From contig JBMSQB010000008.1 of NCBI GenBank assembly GCA_049423065.1, positions 1-64,000 on the forward strand: a stretch of DNA of 64,000 nucleotides. The letters run 5' to 3'. The notes under the pieces are model-generated. The model saw only the letters and a program-made list of their open reading frames with translations. It was not told the DNA's origin and made no database searches. The DNA is from SYIM01 sp041182885. Its GTDB lineage: Bacteria > Pseudomonadota > Gammaproteobacteria > Burkholderiales > Burkholderiaceae_E. Within the stretch, counting starts at the first letter, position 1, and each line of letters begins with the position of its first letter. Both the position numbers and the translations under genes were made by a program. Below are positions 52,248-60,413 of the stretch, in pieces.

Positions 52248-54350
52248 TCATGCCGGCTCGGGACAATAGCGAATCACCATCAGGGTGATGTCGTCATATT
52301 GCGGCGTGCCGCCAGCGAATTCGTCAACCGACGATATCACCCGATCAACGAGGTTCTGTACGGGCGAAATGGGTGCTTCCCGGCAGACAGTCTCCAGCCG
52401 GTCGAGGCCGTACATCTGCTGTTGCGGGTCATGCGCCTCGGTGATGCCGTCGGTGTAGAGCACCAGCGCGTCACCTGGCAGCATTGTCAGGTGTGCCTCT
52501 TCATACACGGCGTCTTCGATAACACCCAGCACAAGCCCGGTGGCCTCGCCAAGCTGCTCCACGGTGCCAGAGGCTCGCCGCAGGAGGGGCGGGTTGTGTC
52601 CCGCGCTGCTGTAGGTGAGCTGGCCTGTCTCCAGGTCCAACAGTCCGATGAAAAGCGTTGTAAACGAGAGGGCGTCGTTCGAGCGCGCAAGCGCCACATT
52701 GGCTGCGGCGAGCCCGGCTGCCAGTCCACCAAAGGTCTCGCTAGCCGCGGTGACCAGCGTCTTGCTCGTCAAGACAAACATTGCTGCGGGAATCCCTTTG
52801 CCGGAAGAATCGCAGACCAGAAACATGAGCCGTCTGCCGGAATCGAACAGCTGGAAGTCGTAGCTGTCGCCCCCAACCTCCTTGGCTGGGCGGGTGAGGG
52901 CTTCGAGCTCGACCCGGTCACGAACCGGAGCCAGCCTGCTCTGGTTGGGCAGCATGCTCAGTTGCAGCGAGCGGGCGATCGCGACCTCCTCTCGCAGTCG
53001 GAAGAGATCGGATCGCTCGGCCAAAGCCTGTCTGACGGTGTCAAGGTCTGCAGTGCGCTCTGCGAGCAGCGCTGTCAACCGGCCCTGTTGTGCCTTCACC
53101 CGGTCGCTCATGAACTGAAAAGCGCGGGCGAGTGGTGTATCGGTCGGTGCATTCGCTGGTCCCGCTGGCGAGGCCTCGGCAACCGCCACAGTCGACAGCA
53201 TGTTCAGCACCGCGACGCGCTCGGTGTCGTCGAGCATTTCCGCCAGCCGCCGCAGCTCGTCCTCAATCATCAGCCTCTCACGACTGTGCGTTGCCGTGGT
53301 TGCGAAGGCGAGTCGGTCACGTTCGACCGCTGCTTCGCGCAGCAATTCAACCGCCTTATTGATTCGACCGAGTTCATCCGGGCGTGAGGTGCCGACCGCC
53401 GGCGCATGCAGGTCGTGTCGGGACAGTGAGCGCGTGAGTCGCTCCACGTCAGCCAGCGGTGCGAGCTCGCGTCGAAGCACGGCGAGCACAAGCCCTGCGA
53501 AGAGTGCAAATCCGACAAACACGACAAGCGTGACCGCATAGTCGAGCAGATTCTCCGAGGCGAGCTGCCCGCTGTCGGCCCGCACCAGAAGAAGATTTCC
53601 CAAGCGCCGCCCTGTCAGGTCATCCAGCGGCGTACGGGCAACTTCATACAGCGAGCCTTCGAACGATACGGTTTGATAGCGGGGGCCTTGAAGGGCGGTA
53701 CCGATCAGCCCGTTCAGCGCATCTGGGGGGCGTCCGATGAGGCTGCGACCGTCAAAATCAACCACCAGCACCTGCCCGGAATACATCGATTCGATCCGTC
53801 GTGCGAGCAAACGAAAATCGACACTGGCAAGCAGGACTGAGTCGGGCGCCAGGGTAACCCCCGCGGCCAGACGAAGCCTGTGCTCGTTGAGCGCCGCGCC
53901 CTCGCTCGCGAGCAGCCCGGCGCCCGATCCGAGCTTGTGAACAAAGGGGACCGCGGTGGCAACACTGATGGCGCTACCCGAGGCTGGCCGGTCCTCGATG
54001 GACCGCAGTATCTGTCCGGTGGGCGTGTAGAGTGCAATATGCAGGGCGGCATCCGGATGCTGCATCCGGCCCGCCAAGGCGATATTGTCTGGCGAAAAAC
54101 CGTCAGAGGTGGAGACCGACTGACGCTGGATGCTCCGGAGGACTGTCAGGAGTTCCTCGCCATGTGACTTGACGATCTCTGCAGCGTTTGCAGCGAAGGT
54201 CTGAGCCACATAGCTGCTCAAGCGCTCCACGCGTGTCGTGCTGTGCGCGGCCAAGAGCAACGTCCAGATTGCACCACCCGTGAGCGCTGCAAGCACGACC
54301 GTCAGCAGAAGTCGACGGGTAAGCGAGCCGGTGATCATTTCAATCATCAT
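52248..54350 (-). CDS. HAMP-PP2C (RsbU/BtrU-like) serine phosphatase with membrane sensor
   Basis: Probable phosphatase that reactivates a phosphorylated STAS antagonist, 700 residues from ATG 54350. Membrane segment about 14-34, a periplasmic sensor-like part (about 35-260), a second membrane segment (about 264-287), HAMP (about 290-340, PDELGRINKAVELL), a coiled coil, and a C-terminal PP2C/SpoIIE domain (about 460-700). Metal-binding motifs in the latter are VGGDSYDF, CDSSGKGIPAAMF, LYTDGITEA and QYDDITLMVI. The frame extends to a TTG at 54422, which lacks spaced Shine-Dalgarno and would overlap the preceding gene. It is the last of four leftward genes with the RsbW-type kinase. In Bordetella the analogous BtrU controls type III secretion; the same role here is inference. 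Confidence 0.9.
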   Translation of the reverse strand: MMIEMITGSLTRRLLLTVVLAALTGGAIWTLLLAAHSTTRVERLSSYVAQTFAANAAEIVKSHGEELLTVLRSIQRQSVSTSDGFSPDNIALAGRMQHPDAALHIALYTPTGQILRSIEDRPASGSAISVATAVPFVHKLGSGAGLLASEGAALNEHRLRLAAGVTLAPDSVLLASVDFRLLARRIESMYSGQVLVVDFDGRSLIGRPPDALNGLIGTALQGPRYQTVSFEGSLYEVARTPLDDLTGRRLGNLLLVRADSGQLASENLLDYAVTLVVFVGFALFAGLVLAVLRRELAPLADVERLTRSLSRHDLHAPAVGTSRPDELGRINKAVELLREAAVERDRLAFATTATHSRERLMIEDELRRLAEMLDDTERVAVLNMLSTVAVAEASPAGPANAPTDTPLARAFQFMSDRVKAQQGRLTALLAERTADLDTVRQALAERSDLFRLREEVAIARSLQLSMLPNQSRLAPVRDRVELEALTRPAKEVGGDSYDFQLFDSGRRLMFLVCDSSGKGIPAAMFVLTSKTLVTAASETFGGLAAGLAAANVALARSNDALSFTTLFIGLLDLETGQLTYSSAGHNPPLLRRASGTVEQLGEATGLVLGVIEDAVYEEAHLTMLPGDALVLYTDGITEAHDPQQQMYGLDRLETVCREAPISPVQNLVDRVISSVDEFAGGTPQYDDITLMVIRYCPEPA

Positions 54351-54411
54351 TTCAATCGGGTGTCGAAGACGGTCCCGCGGGCGTGCGCGAAGCCTGGCAG
54401 CCTCGCGCCGG

Positions 54412-56505
54412 TCACCGTACAACCCCTGGCCGCATTCGCAAGCGCGAAGCGATCACTGCGAAGGCGGATACAAGGATTGCAGCGACCGCCGGAAAGTGGT
54501 TCGATGTGGTAACCGCCGTCATCCCTGCCAATGCGGAAACGATCAGGCTCAGCGCGACGCTGCGTATCAGGAACTGCGGACGGGGATACCGCGGAATCGT
54601 GTCCCCCTGGCGCATCGGATCTGCGTTGCCACGCGAAGGAACCGTTAGCGCCGTTCGTGCCACGCAGCATCCAGCGATGACGGCAATAGCGGGGCTCAAC
54701 ATGATGCAGACCAGGCTTGCGTCTTCCGATTGGATCACGTAGTAAAAAACAAGGCTGGGCGCCGCACAGATTGCTCCCGATGCGAGCGCTACGCCAATCG
54801 CCCTGGCACCCAGTGAAAACGGCAGACTGATGCCCGCTGCGAGGCCAACGAGGAACATTGAAAGACTCAGGTAGCGCCCGGAGTCATCGAGCTCGATCAT
54901 CAGGATCGCAACAAAGTAAACAAGTGCAATCGCCAACACGGAAACGGCTATTGACCACTGAATGAGGTGGGGCGACGACGCCCGGGGCATTTCCTGCGGC
55001 GCGGCGAAGGAAGGGGATTCCGGGTCGGGAAGGAGTGCCTGCAGTCCTGTGGCGGCAATGACAAGCGTGAGGACCGACGCGACGGTAATCATCTCGACAG
55101 ACGAGTGAGTCATCAGCACATACACGATGGCAGGCGAGCCAGCCGCGAACAGGGTAATGAACACTGCACGAGTCAGGGCGATTCGCTGGTCCAGGGCTGC
55201 GGTTGCGCCTGTTGATGCAGCCTGGACCATCCACAGATTGAGCGCGACAGCGATGCTGAAGCCGCTTGCAACACGTGGCAACAACACTCCCGCAATACTG
55301 GTGATGAAACTGGCGCACAGGAAATGCGCAGCGGCGCAGGCGAGACTCAGTGCCGCGAATTTGATCAGGTACTCACGACGGCCCGGTATCCGGATCGACA
55401 CCTTGCTTCCCAGCCAAAGGCCCAACCCGGTGCATGCCAGCAGTGAGGCCATACGCCAGGAGAACGGCACGGCCAACCAGGTTGCTGCTTCGCTCAGTGC
55501 ACACATCAGCTCGAAAAGCACTGCAAATTCGATGAGGACAAGGAGTGCGGTCGGGGCGAAGTTAACGCTGGGTGAGGCCGATGCAGTGGCGGAGCGCTGC
55601 GGGGCGAAACGGTACCCACGCTCGAGGCTCGCGGTGACGCCCGCCGCTTCGGCAGATTTTTCCGCTGTGTGGTGTTCCAGATGCCGACGCCGCCAGGTGA
55701 TGGTGTCCCAGAGCCGAGCGGCACGGTCAAGCGCCGAGTTGTGACGCGCCGCATAGCGCTGGAGTTCCAGGCTTCCGCCGATGTCAACGCGGCTGATCCA
55801 GTCTCCGCGACGCGCACCGTTCTGAATACGCCGGATCTTCAGAAGCGGGCCGAATACCAGCCGCGACAGCAACTGGTCCAGTGTCAGCCAGATCAGCAGC
55901 GCGAGTAGCGCCGTACCACTCAAGGCAAACAGCAGCACCCGGGTGGTTTGAGCCTGATCGCCACTCGAAAAAGCGAGAATCAGCAAGGGGCCCTCGCGCC
56001 CCGGACCCTCAAGAATCCTTCCCGCGGTGATGGTTCGTCCCGACGCCGAGACGGTCGCAATGTCATCGCCTCTGGGCGGAAACTGGTCTGAAGGCAACGC
56101 CCGCAAGGCCTCAATCTGCCGAACAGAGTCCCCCGGTTCGATGCCTGCTGCGGCGATCAGTTCGCCACCACTGCTTGCCACGGTGATCGATGCGAGCTGA
56201 CGGTAGGTCTTGAGCACCGCGCCGAGCTCTGCCGGGCCGGCAACGACGAGCCCATCGGATCGCTGGCTGCCAGAAGGGTTCTGACCGGGCGAAATGAGAC
56301 TCGCAGCGAGATTTTCTGTGATGACCGTGGCCTGTCGATGGTAAGTGCGCTCGCGATCCGCCTTCAGGCGAGATTCAGGAGCCATGGCGATCACCGCAAG
56401 CAGGGCCATGACCAGCGCCGCCATGGCGGCGGCGTAACAGGCAACAATCAACCGTATCCGGATTCGTTCGGCCCGCAGTACCGGGCGCGCGGCGGGCTTT
56501 GTCAT
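54412..56505 (-). CDS. Membrane protein: periplasmic sensor-like segment + HAMP-like linker + about 12 TM (MFS-like)
   Basis: I do not recognise this 697-residue architecture. Reading hydropathy by eye: membrane segment about 18-41 (IVACYAAAMAALVMALLAVI), a periplasmic stretch (about 42-190), a second membrane segment (about 190-212, VLLFALSGTALLALLIW), then a HAMP-like amphipathic region (LLKIRRIQNGARRGDW) and a charged linker to about 310. From about 312 to 690, around twelve hydrophobic segments follow, in MFS-like alternation. It starts in an ATGA overlap with the preceding sensor-like gene, and the phosphatase gene follows after about 60 bases, so it is part of the partner-switching operon. 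It could be a ligand transporter-receptor that feeds signals to the phosphatase; that is inference. Confidence 0.75.
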   Translation of the reverse strand: MTKPAARPVLRAERIRIRLIVACYAAAMAALVMALLAVIAMAPESRLKADRERTYHRQATVITENLAASLISPGQNPSGSQRSDGLVVAGPAELGAVLKTYRQLASITVASSGGELIAAAGIEPGDSVRQIEALRALPSDQFPPRGDDIATVSASGRTITAGRILEGPGREGPLLILAFSSGDQAQTTRVLLFALSGTALLALLIWLTLDQLLSRLVFGPLLKIRRIQNGARRGDWISRVDIGGSLELQRYAARHNSALDRAARLWDTITWRRRHLEHHTAEKSAEAAGVTASLERGYRFAPQRSATASASPSVNFAPTALLVLIEFAVLFELMCALSEAATWLAVPFSWRMASLLACTGLGLWLGSKVSIRIPGRREYLIKFAALSLACAAAHFLCASFITSIAGVLLPRVASGFSIAVALNLWMVQAASTGATAALDQRIALTRAVFITLFAAGSPAIVYVLMTHSSVEMITVASVLTLVIAATGLQALLPDPESPSFAAPQEMPRASSPHLIQWSIAVSVLAIALVYFVAILMIELDDSGRYLSLSMFLVGLAAGISLPFSLGARAIGVALASGAICAAPSLVFYYVIQSEDASLVCIMLSPAIAVIAGCCVARTALTVPSRGNADPMRQGDTIPRYPRPQFLIRSVALSLIVSALAGMTAVTTSNHFPAVAAILVSAFAVIASRLRMRPGVVR

Positions 56506-57254
56506 CGCGCAGCGAGATCCTGCAAGCGGCGCGCGGCGTCTTCGAGTTGCCCGATCACCCTGTTCATCTCGTCGGAGGGCCCGCGATCAGTCCCGCGGTC
56601 AGGCCCGCCATGTGAAGGCATGCCGAACCCGTATGCGGTGTCGGTAAGGGTTCGGCCAAACACTCGCCGAGACAGCCAGATACCCGACACCGCAATCGCA
56701 CACAACAGAAGCAGCAGTACCGGAATCGCCATCCTGAGTGTGGACTCGATGAGCAGATAGAAATCAGCCATGACGGCGCTGGTGCTCACATAAATGACGA
56801 GCAGGCATAACTCGTCACGAGCGTCGGTTTGTACCGGAAAGATGAACATTCGCGCAGCAGCCGATTCGGCAGTCTCACGGAATACCACCGAAGCAGCGGC
56901 CTGCCTGGAGCTCTGTCTGGCGCGTGTGCCGATCAGCCTGGTATCGGTATCGGCGATGATGGTCTGGTCGGGCAGTTGCACGCTGATTCTGACGATGTCG
57001 GGGTCTCTCACCCATCGGGCGTGGATCAACTGCTGAATCGAATCAGCGGCGAGAAGCTGTCCACTTTGCTGAAAGCCGGATTGGATGACACGCGTGGCTT
57101 CACTGGCGATCAGGGTCACTGCGGCCCGTTGCTGGATTTCGACGCGACGCTCGACCCAGAGTGCGGTGCCAAGGGCGCACGCCGACAGCATTCCGAACAC
57201 GATCGCACCGACGGCCAACGACACGTTTGCTGCAAGGGAGAGGTGTCTAATCAT
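56502..57254 (-). CDS. Two-TM sensor-like membrane protein with HAMP-like C-terminus
   Basis: A 250-residue protein of unknown function. Membrane segment about 10-32 (LAVGAIVFGMLSACALGTALWV), an extracytoplasmic domain (about 33-160, with DIVRISVQLPDQTIIADTDTRLIGT reminiscent of a small ligand-sensing fold), and a second membrane segment (about 170-195, AIPVLLLLLCAIAVSGIWL). The short cytoplasmic tail RRVFGRTLTDTAYGF ... DEMNRVIGQLEDAARRLQ looks like a HAMP or coiled coil without an output domain. It overlaps the kinase gene by eight bases upstream and the 12-TM sensor gene by ATGA downstream. Its layout parallels the N-terminal third of the next gene, suggesting partners or a duplicated input module. 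Confidence 0.7.
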   Translation of the reverse strand: MIRHLSLAANVSLAVGAIVFGMLSACALGTALWVERRVEIQQRAAVTLIASEATRVIQSGFQQSGQLLAADSIQQLIHARWVRDPDIVRISVQLPDQTIIADTDTRLIGTRARQSSRQAAASVVFRETAESAAARMFIFPVQTDARDELCLLVIYVSTSAVMADFYLLIESTLRMAIPVLLLLLCAIAVSGIWLSRRVFGRTLTDTAYGFGMPSHGGPDRGTDRGPSDEMNRVIGQLEDAARRLQDLAAR

Positions 57255-57723
57255 GATGCGATGCCGGACGAAATATCGCGGTGGTGCGGTTCATGCCGTG
57301 CTCCCGGACATAATGAAGCTCGTCCGAAAGCGAGCGCGCGAGAAACAGTCCCAATCCGCCGATCTGCCGATCGTCGAGCGGCGTATCGGGATCAGGCGAT
57401 GGTGTCACTGTCGGGTCAAACGGCAGACCGTCATCTTCGATCACCAGAGCGATGCTGTCATGGAGCAGTGTGAACCGCACCGAAAAGCAGCCCGTGCCGC
57501 CTGGCTGCCGACCGTGCGTCACGATGTTGATGATCAGTTCTTCGAGCACCAATCGCAACGAATGGGCCAGTCGATTGCTCCACGCACTGGCCGCCGACAG
57601 GCGATCGAACTCGGATAGCGCTTGCGCGAGCCCCTCGGTGCTCGACGCGTAGGTGGCCTCCAGGGGGATGACTGCGGCACTGCTATGCATGCAGGAATTC
57701 GCGCTTTGCCTAGGCCGGGTCAT
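57247..57723 (-). CDS. RsbW/BtrW-like anti-sigma serine kinase (HATPase_c_2)
   Basis: Small GHKL ATPase of 158 residues, expected to phosphorylate the STAS antagonist and bind an anti- or sigma-factor target. N-box EELIINIVTHG (61-71, Glu and Asn for Mg-ATP), G1-like EDDGLPFDP (96-104) and G2-like IGGLGLFLAR (121-130) are all visible. ATG at 57723 and 57690 (MHSSAAV) are both possible, and neither has a clear Shine-Dalgarno. The first gene of the leftward sensor-phosphatase operon, it is divergent from the STAS gene with 45 bases between starts. In Bordetella, BtrW with BtrV and BtrU regulates type III secretion; resemblance is by domain and context. Confidence 0.9.
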   Translation of the reverse strand: MTRPRQSANSCMHSSAAVIPLEATYASSTEGLAQALSEFDRLSAASAWSNRLAHSLRLVLEELIINIVTHGRQPGGTGCFSVRFTLLHDSIALVIEDDGLPFDPTVTPSPDPDTPLDDRQIGGLGLFLARSLSDELHYVREHGMNRTTAIFRPASHHD

Positions 57724-57768
57724 TGTTGCACAATCAGCCGACTCAATCAGCCAGGCGGAAATCGTTCC

Positions 57769-58092
57769 ATGAGCACTGCACCAGCCATCTTTTCACCTGT
57801 AGGGCGTATAGACGGGACGAATGCCGGCGCAGCCGAGGTGGAACTCAAGGCTGTTCTCGAAAGCGCGGGGCCGAACCTGATCATGGATCTGTCCGGCGTT
57901 GACTATCTGAGCAGCGCAGGGCTGAGGGTGGTGCTGGTCGCAGCGAAGTCCACTCGCGCGTCTGGCGGCAAGCTGGTGCTGGCCGGGCCGCGACCCGCCA
58001 TCTCGGAAATCCTGGCGATGAGCGGTTTCAACCGCATCATTGAGACCGCGCCGGATGTCGGAGCTGCCACCGCACTGTTCGGCAAACCCTGA
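57769..58092 (+). CDS. STAS-domain anti-sigma factor antagonist (RsbV/BtrV-like)
   Basis: A 107-residue single STAS domain. The core GPNLIMDLSGVDYLSSAGLRVVL matches the antagonist family. Ser49, aligned with the phosphorylated serine of SpoIIAA, is the predicted target of the neighbouring kinase. ATG 57769 has AGGCGGA-like sequence about ten bases upstream; the longer open frame to 57622 overlaps the kinase gene and is excluded. It is divergent from the kinase and convergent with sctC (17 bases), so it is expressed from its own promoter and may be dosed separately from the kinase. Confidence 0.92.
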   Translation: MSTAPAIFSPVGRIDGTNAGAAEVELKAVLESAGPNLIMDLSGVDYLSSAGLRVVLVAAKSTRASGGKLVLAGPRPAISEILAMSGFNRIIETAPDVGAATALFGKP

Positions 58093-58109
58093 GCGGATCG
58101 GCACGCGCG

Positions 58110-60029
58110 TCAGTTGCCCGGTCGAGCGGGTGAACCCTGACGCGATGATGGTTGCGGCGGTGGACTGACGCTGCGCGCAGGCGCGGACACGGGCGCCGAT
58201 GACGCACCTGCAGAAGAGGCTGCCGGCTGGCGCGGCGCCTGGGCTGGCGTTGCGGGCGTCGCGGTCTGCGGCAGCGGCGCGGCCGGGGCAGCCGTCGCTG
58301 CAGGGCCAGCACGTGCGGAATCCTCCAGCACAGTCGGGCGAATCAGAAACAATCGCTCGCGCCGCTGTACCTGGGTGCTGGTATTGGAAAACAGTGCGCC
58401 GATCAGAGGCAGATCGCCCAACAGGGGCACCTTGTCGACGCCGCTGATGGTCTGAACCGAGTTGTAGCCACCAATCAGCAGACTCTCGTCGCGCATGACG
58501 CTCGCCTCGGTGCTGACGGTGCCGCGTCTGACGGTGGGAATATTTCCGACCGGATTCTGCTGCTGGATCTGACCGTCTTCGATATCGACGCTGAGCCTTA
58601 CCTTTTGTGAGGCGCCTTCGCCTATGAGCCGGGGTGTCACACGCAGGGTGGTGCCGGCGGTGACCGGGGTTACCAGAGCGGCGCGCTCCGACGTGGTCTG
58701 GATGTAAAACGTTTCCGAGAGATCGATGACCGCGCCGATATTTTCCGTGGTGAGAATCGACGGCCTTGCCTGGATGCTCGCGTCCCCCTGCTGCTCAAGG
58801 AGCCTCAGGCGGGCAACGAAGTATTCGGCCGAATTCGCAACGATGGTGCTGCTGGGATTGATGCCCGCCCCACGAGCGGCCTGAATGATGGAAATGGCGC
58901 CAGTGGTCTGGCTGGTATTGCCGTATCCAACAGCGGTGCCGCCCCCGCGACCCACGCTGCTCCAGCTGATTCCGAGCTCTTCCAGCCGATTGGTGTTGAC
59001 GTCGATGATCAGCGCCTCGATCTCGATCAGTGGCGTAGGCACATCGAGCTGCGCGATCAGTTCCGCATAAATGGGAATCCTGTCTGGCGTGTCCTGCACG
59101 ATGAGCGCGTTGATACGCGGATCAGCCTGAATGGAGGGGCGCAACCGACCCAGACCAATGTTTGGGAGCGTGCCTGCGTCAGCTGCGCCTGGCGGGCGTC
59201 CGGCAGCCGCTGGCGCGGTGGCCCCCGCCGGCAGGCCTTCACCCGGACCGCCGGGGGCGACCGCAAGCCGGCTTGCCAGGGCGGTGACCACAGCGTTCTG
59301 CTGCGCATCGGTTGCCGTGGCGCTCTCTCCACCCGGGCCACGTTGCCCGATCGAATTGTTGGTGCCCAGCACGAGGTTGCGCAGTATCTGGGCGACCCCG
59401 GGGGTGACGATCTGGCGATCACGAAAGGTGATGGCGCGATCTTCGACCGAGGCATGCTTCAGCCGAAAGACAGCAACCTGTTGTCCGCCCGGAGTGCGGG
59501 GCAGGGCCTTGATGGTTGATTCAACGAGCTGTACGTAGGCGGGCGGACCCGAGACGATCACAATGCCCTGATCGGGCAAGTCGCCCCAGCCGAACCGGGG
59601 ATCCAGCACCTTCAGATCGGTGAGCACCTGCTTGAGTTTGTTGCCGGCACCGGTGGCTCCGCCCGCGATGGACCTGACAACCATGTCCTGCGTGCGGGAA
59701 ATGAACAGGGTGCCAGCGTGGGTGAACCAGACAAACCCGTAAGTGCTGCCCAGCCGGTCGATGAATTCGGTGGGACTCGCCGTGGTGAAGCGTCCGTTCA
59801 CCGATCCGGAGAGATCGTCTGGCATCTGAACCGACAGACTGAAGGCGGCAGCGAATTCGCGCAGCACCGTACGCAGCGGCTTGCGCTCGGCATAAAGCGT
59901 GAAAGCGGCATCCTGCCAGGGCGGGGGGCCGGCAAGCGATACCGGAGAGGTCAGAGCCGCTGTGGCGGCAAGCAGTGCTGCGAAGCAGACGGGTTGAAGG
60001 CGCAGGGTGCGTAATCGGCGCACGCTCAA
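58110..60029 (-). CDS. sctC: Type III secretion outer-membrane secretin SctC
   Basis: Forms the outer-membrane ring of the injectisome, 639 residues. A signal peptide (about 1-33, ATAALTSPVSLAG) precedes N0 (AERKPLRTVLREFAAAFSLSVQ), and N1/N3 ring-building modules (GIVIVSGPPAYVQLVESTIKAL; IQADPRINALIVQDTPDRI). The secretin core (about 340-560) ends VPLLGDLPLIGALFSN and RRERLFLIRPTVL. After the core comes a Pro/Ala/Ser-rich tail of about 70 residues. The TTG start at 60029 overlaps the chaperone gene (TTGA) and has GGGAG four bases upstream; a GTG at 60023 is the alternative. It is the last gene of the leftward sct run. Confidence 0.93.
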   Translation of the reverse strand: MSVRRLRTLRLQPVCFAALLAATAALTSPVSLAGPPPWQDAAFTLYAERKPLRTVLREFAAAFSLSVQMPDDLSGSVNGRFTTASPTEFIDRLGSTYGFVWFTHAGTLFISRTQDMVVRSIAGGATGAGNKLKQVLTDLKVLDPRFGWGDLPDQGIVIVSGPPAYVQLVESTIKALPRTPGGQQVAVFRLKHASVEDRAITFRDRQIVTPGVAQILRNLVLGTNNSIGQRGPGGESATATDAQQNAVVTALASRLAVAPGGPGEGLPAGATAPAAAGRPPGAADAGTLPNIGLGRLRPSIQADPRINALIVQDTPDRIPIYAELIAQLDVPTPLIEIEALIIDVNTNRLEELGISWSSVGRGGGTAVGYGNTSQTTGAISIIQAARGAGINPSSTIVANSAEYFVARLRLLEQQGDASIQARPSILTTENIGAVIDLSETFYIQTTSERAALVTPVTAGTTLRVTPRLIGEGASQKVRLSVDIEDGQIQQQNPVGNIPTVRRGTVSTEASVMRDESLLIGGYNSVQTISGVDKVPLLGDLPLIGALFSNTSTQVQRRERLFLIRPTVLEDSARAGPAATAAPAAPLPQTATPATPAQAPRQPAASSAGASSAPVSAPARSVSPPPQPSSRQGSPARPGN

Positions 60030-60400
60030 AGCACTCCCCGCCAGAATTCCACTTCATTGACAATCACGGATACCGCCTTGTCGAGTTCTTCGGTGCTGGA
60101 TTGAGGCGGCACCCGCGCCTGAAGCTTGAGCAATGAGCACGCGGGATCGATCACCGGTCCGGCAGCCACCTCAGCCATCCGGGCTGTGGAGAGTGCAAGC
60201 GCTTTTCGCAGCAGCGCATCTTGCTCGACCGGACCCGACGGCAGATCCCTCACCCTTGCTTCCACCAGGATTTCTCCAGAGCGAAAGGTTACCAGATGAA
60301 CCCTGACCCGGTCGATAGTGAGCGACAGTTGATCAGGCGGCGCGGTCGGTGGCAGTTCGAGGCCGTTGGCCGCAGCCCACTGCTGGATCAGCGCTGACAT
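60026..60400 (-). CDS. CesT-like type III secretion chaperone
   Basis: Small (124-residue) protein with the look of CesT/SycE-type chaperones: acidic alternating strands (LTIDRVRVHLVTF, EILVEARVRDLP), a helix LLRKALALSTARM, and the closing helix KAVSVIVNEVEFWRGVL. No catalytic motif. ATG 60400 has GAGGGGG about eight bases upstream; the frame to 60463 overlaps sctU. It lies between sctU and sctC, where Bordetella has bscW, so it may be the equivalent, with a pilot or chaperone role. Assignment rests on pattern and position, not on a search. Confidence 0.7.
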   Translation of the reverse strand: MSALIQQWAAANGLELPPTAPPDQLSLTIDRVRVHLVTFRSGEILVEARVRDLPSGPVEQDALLRKALALSTARMAEVAAGPVIDPACSLLKLQARVPPQSSTEELDKAVSVIVNEVEFWRGVL

Positions 60401-60413
60401 TGATGAAGCCCCC

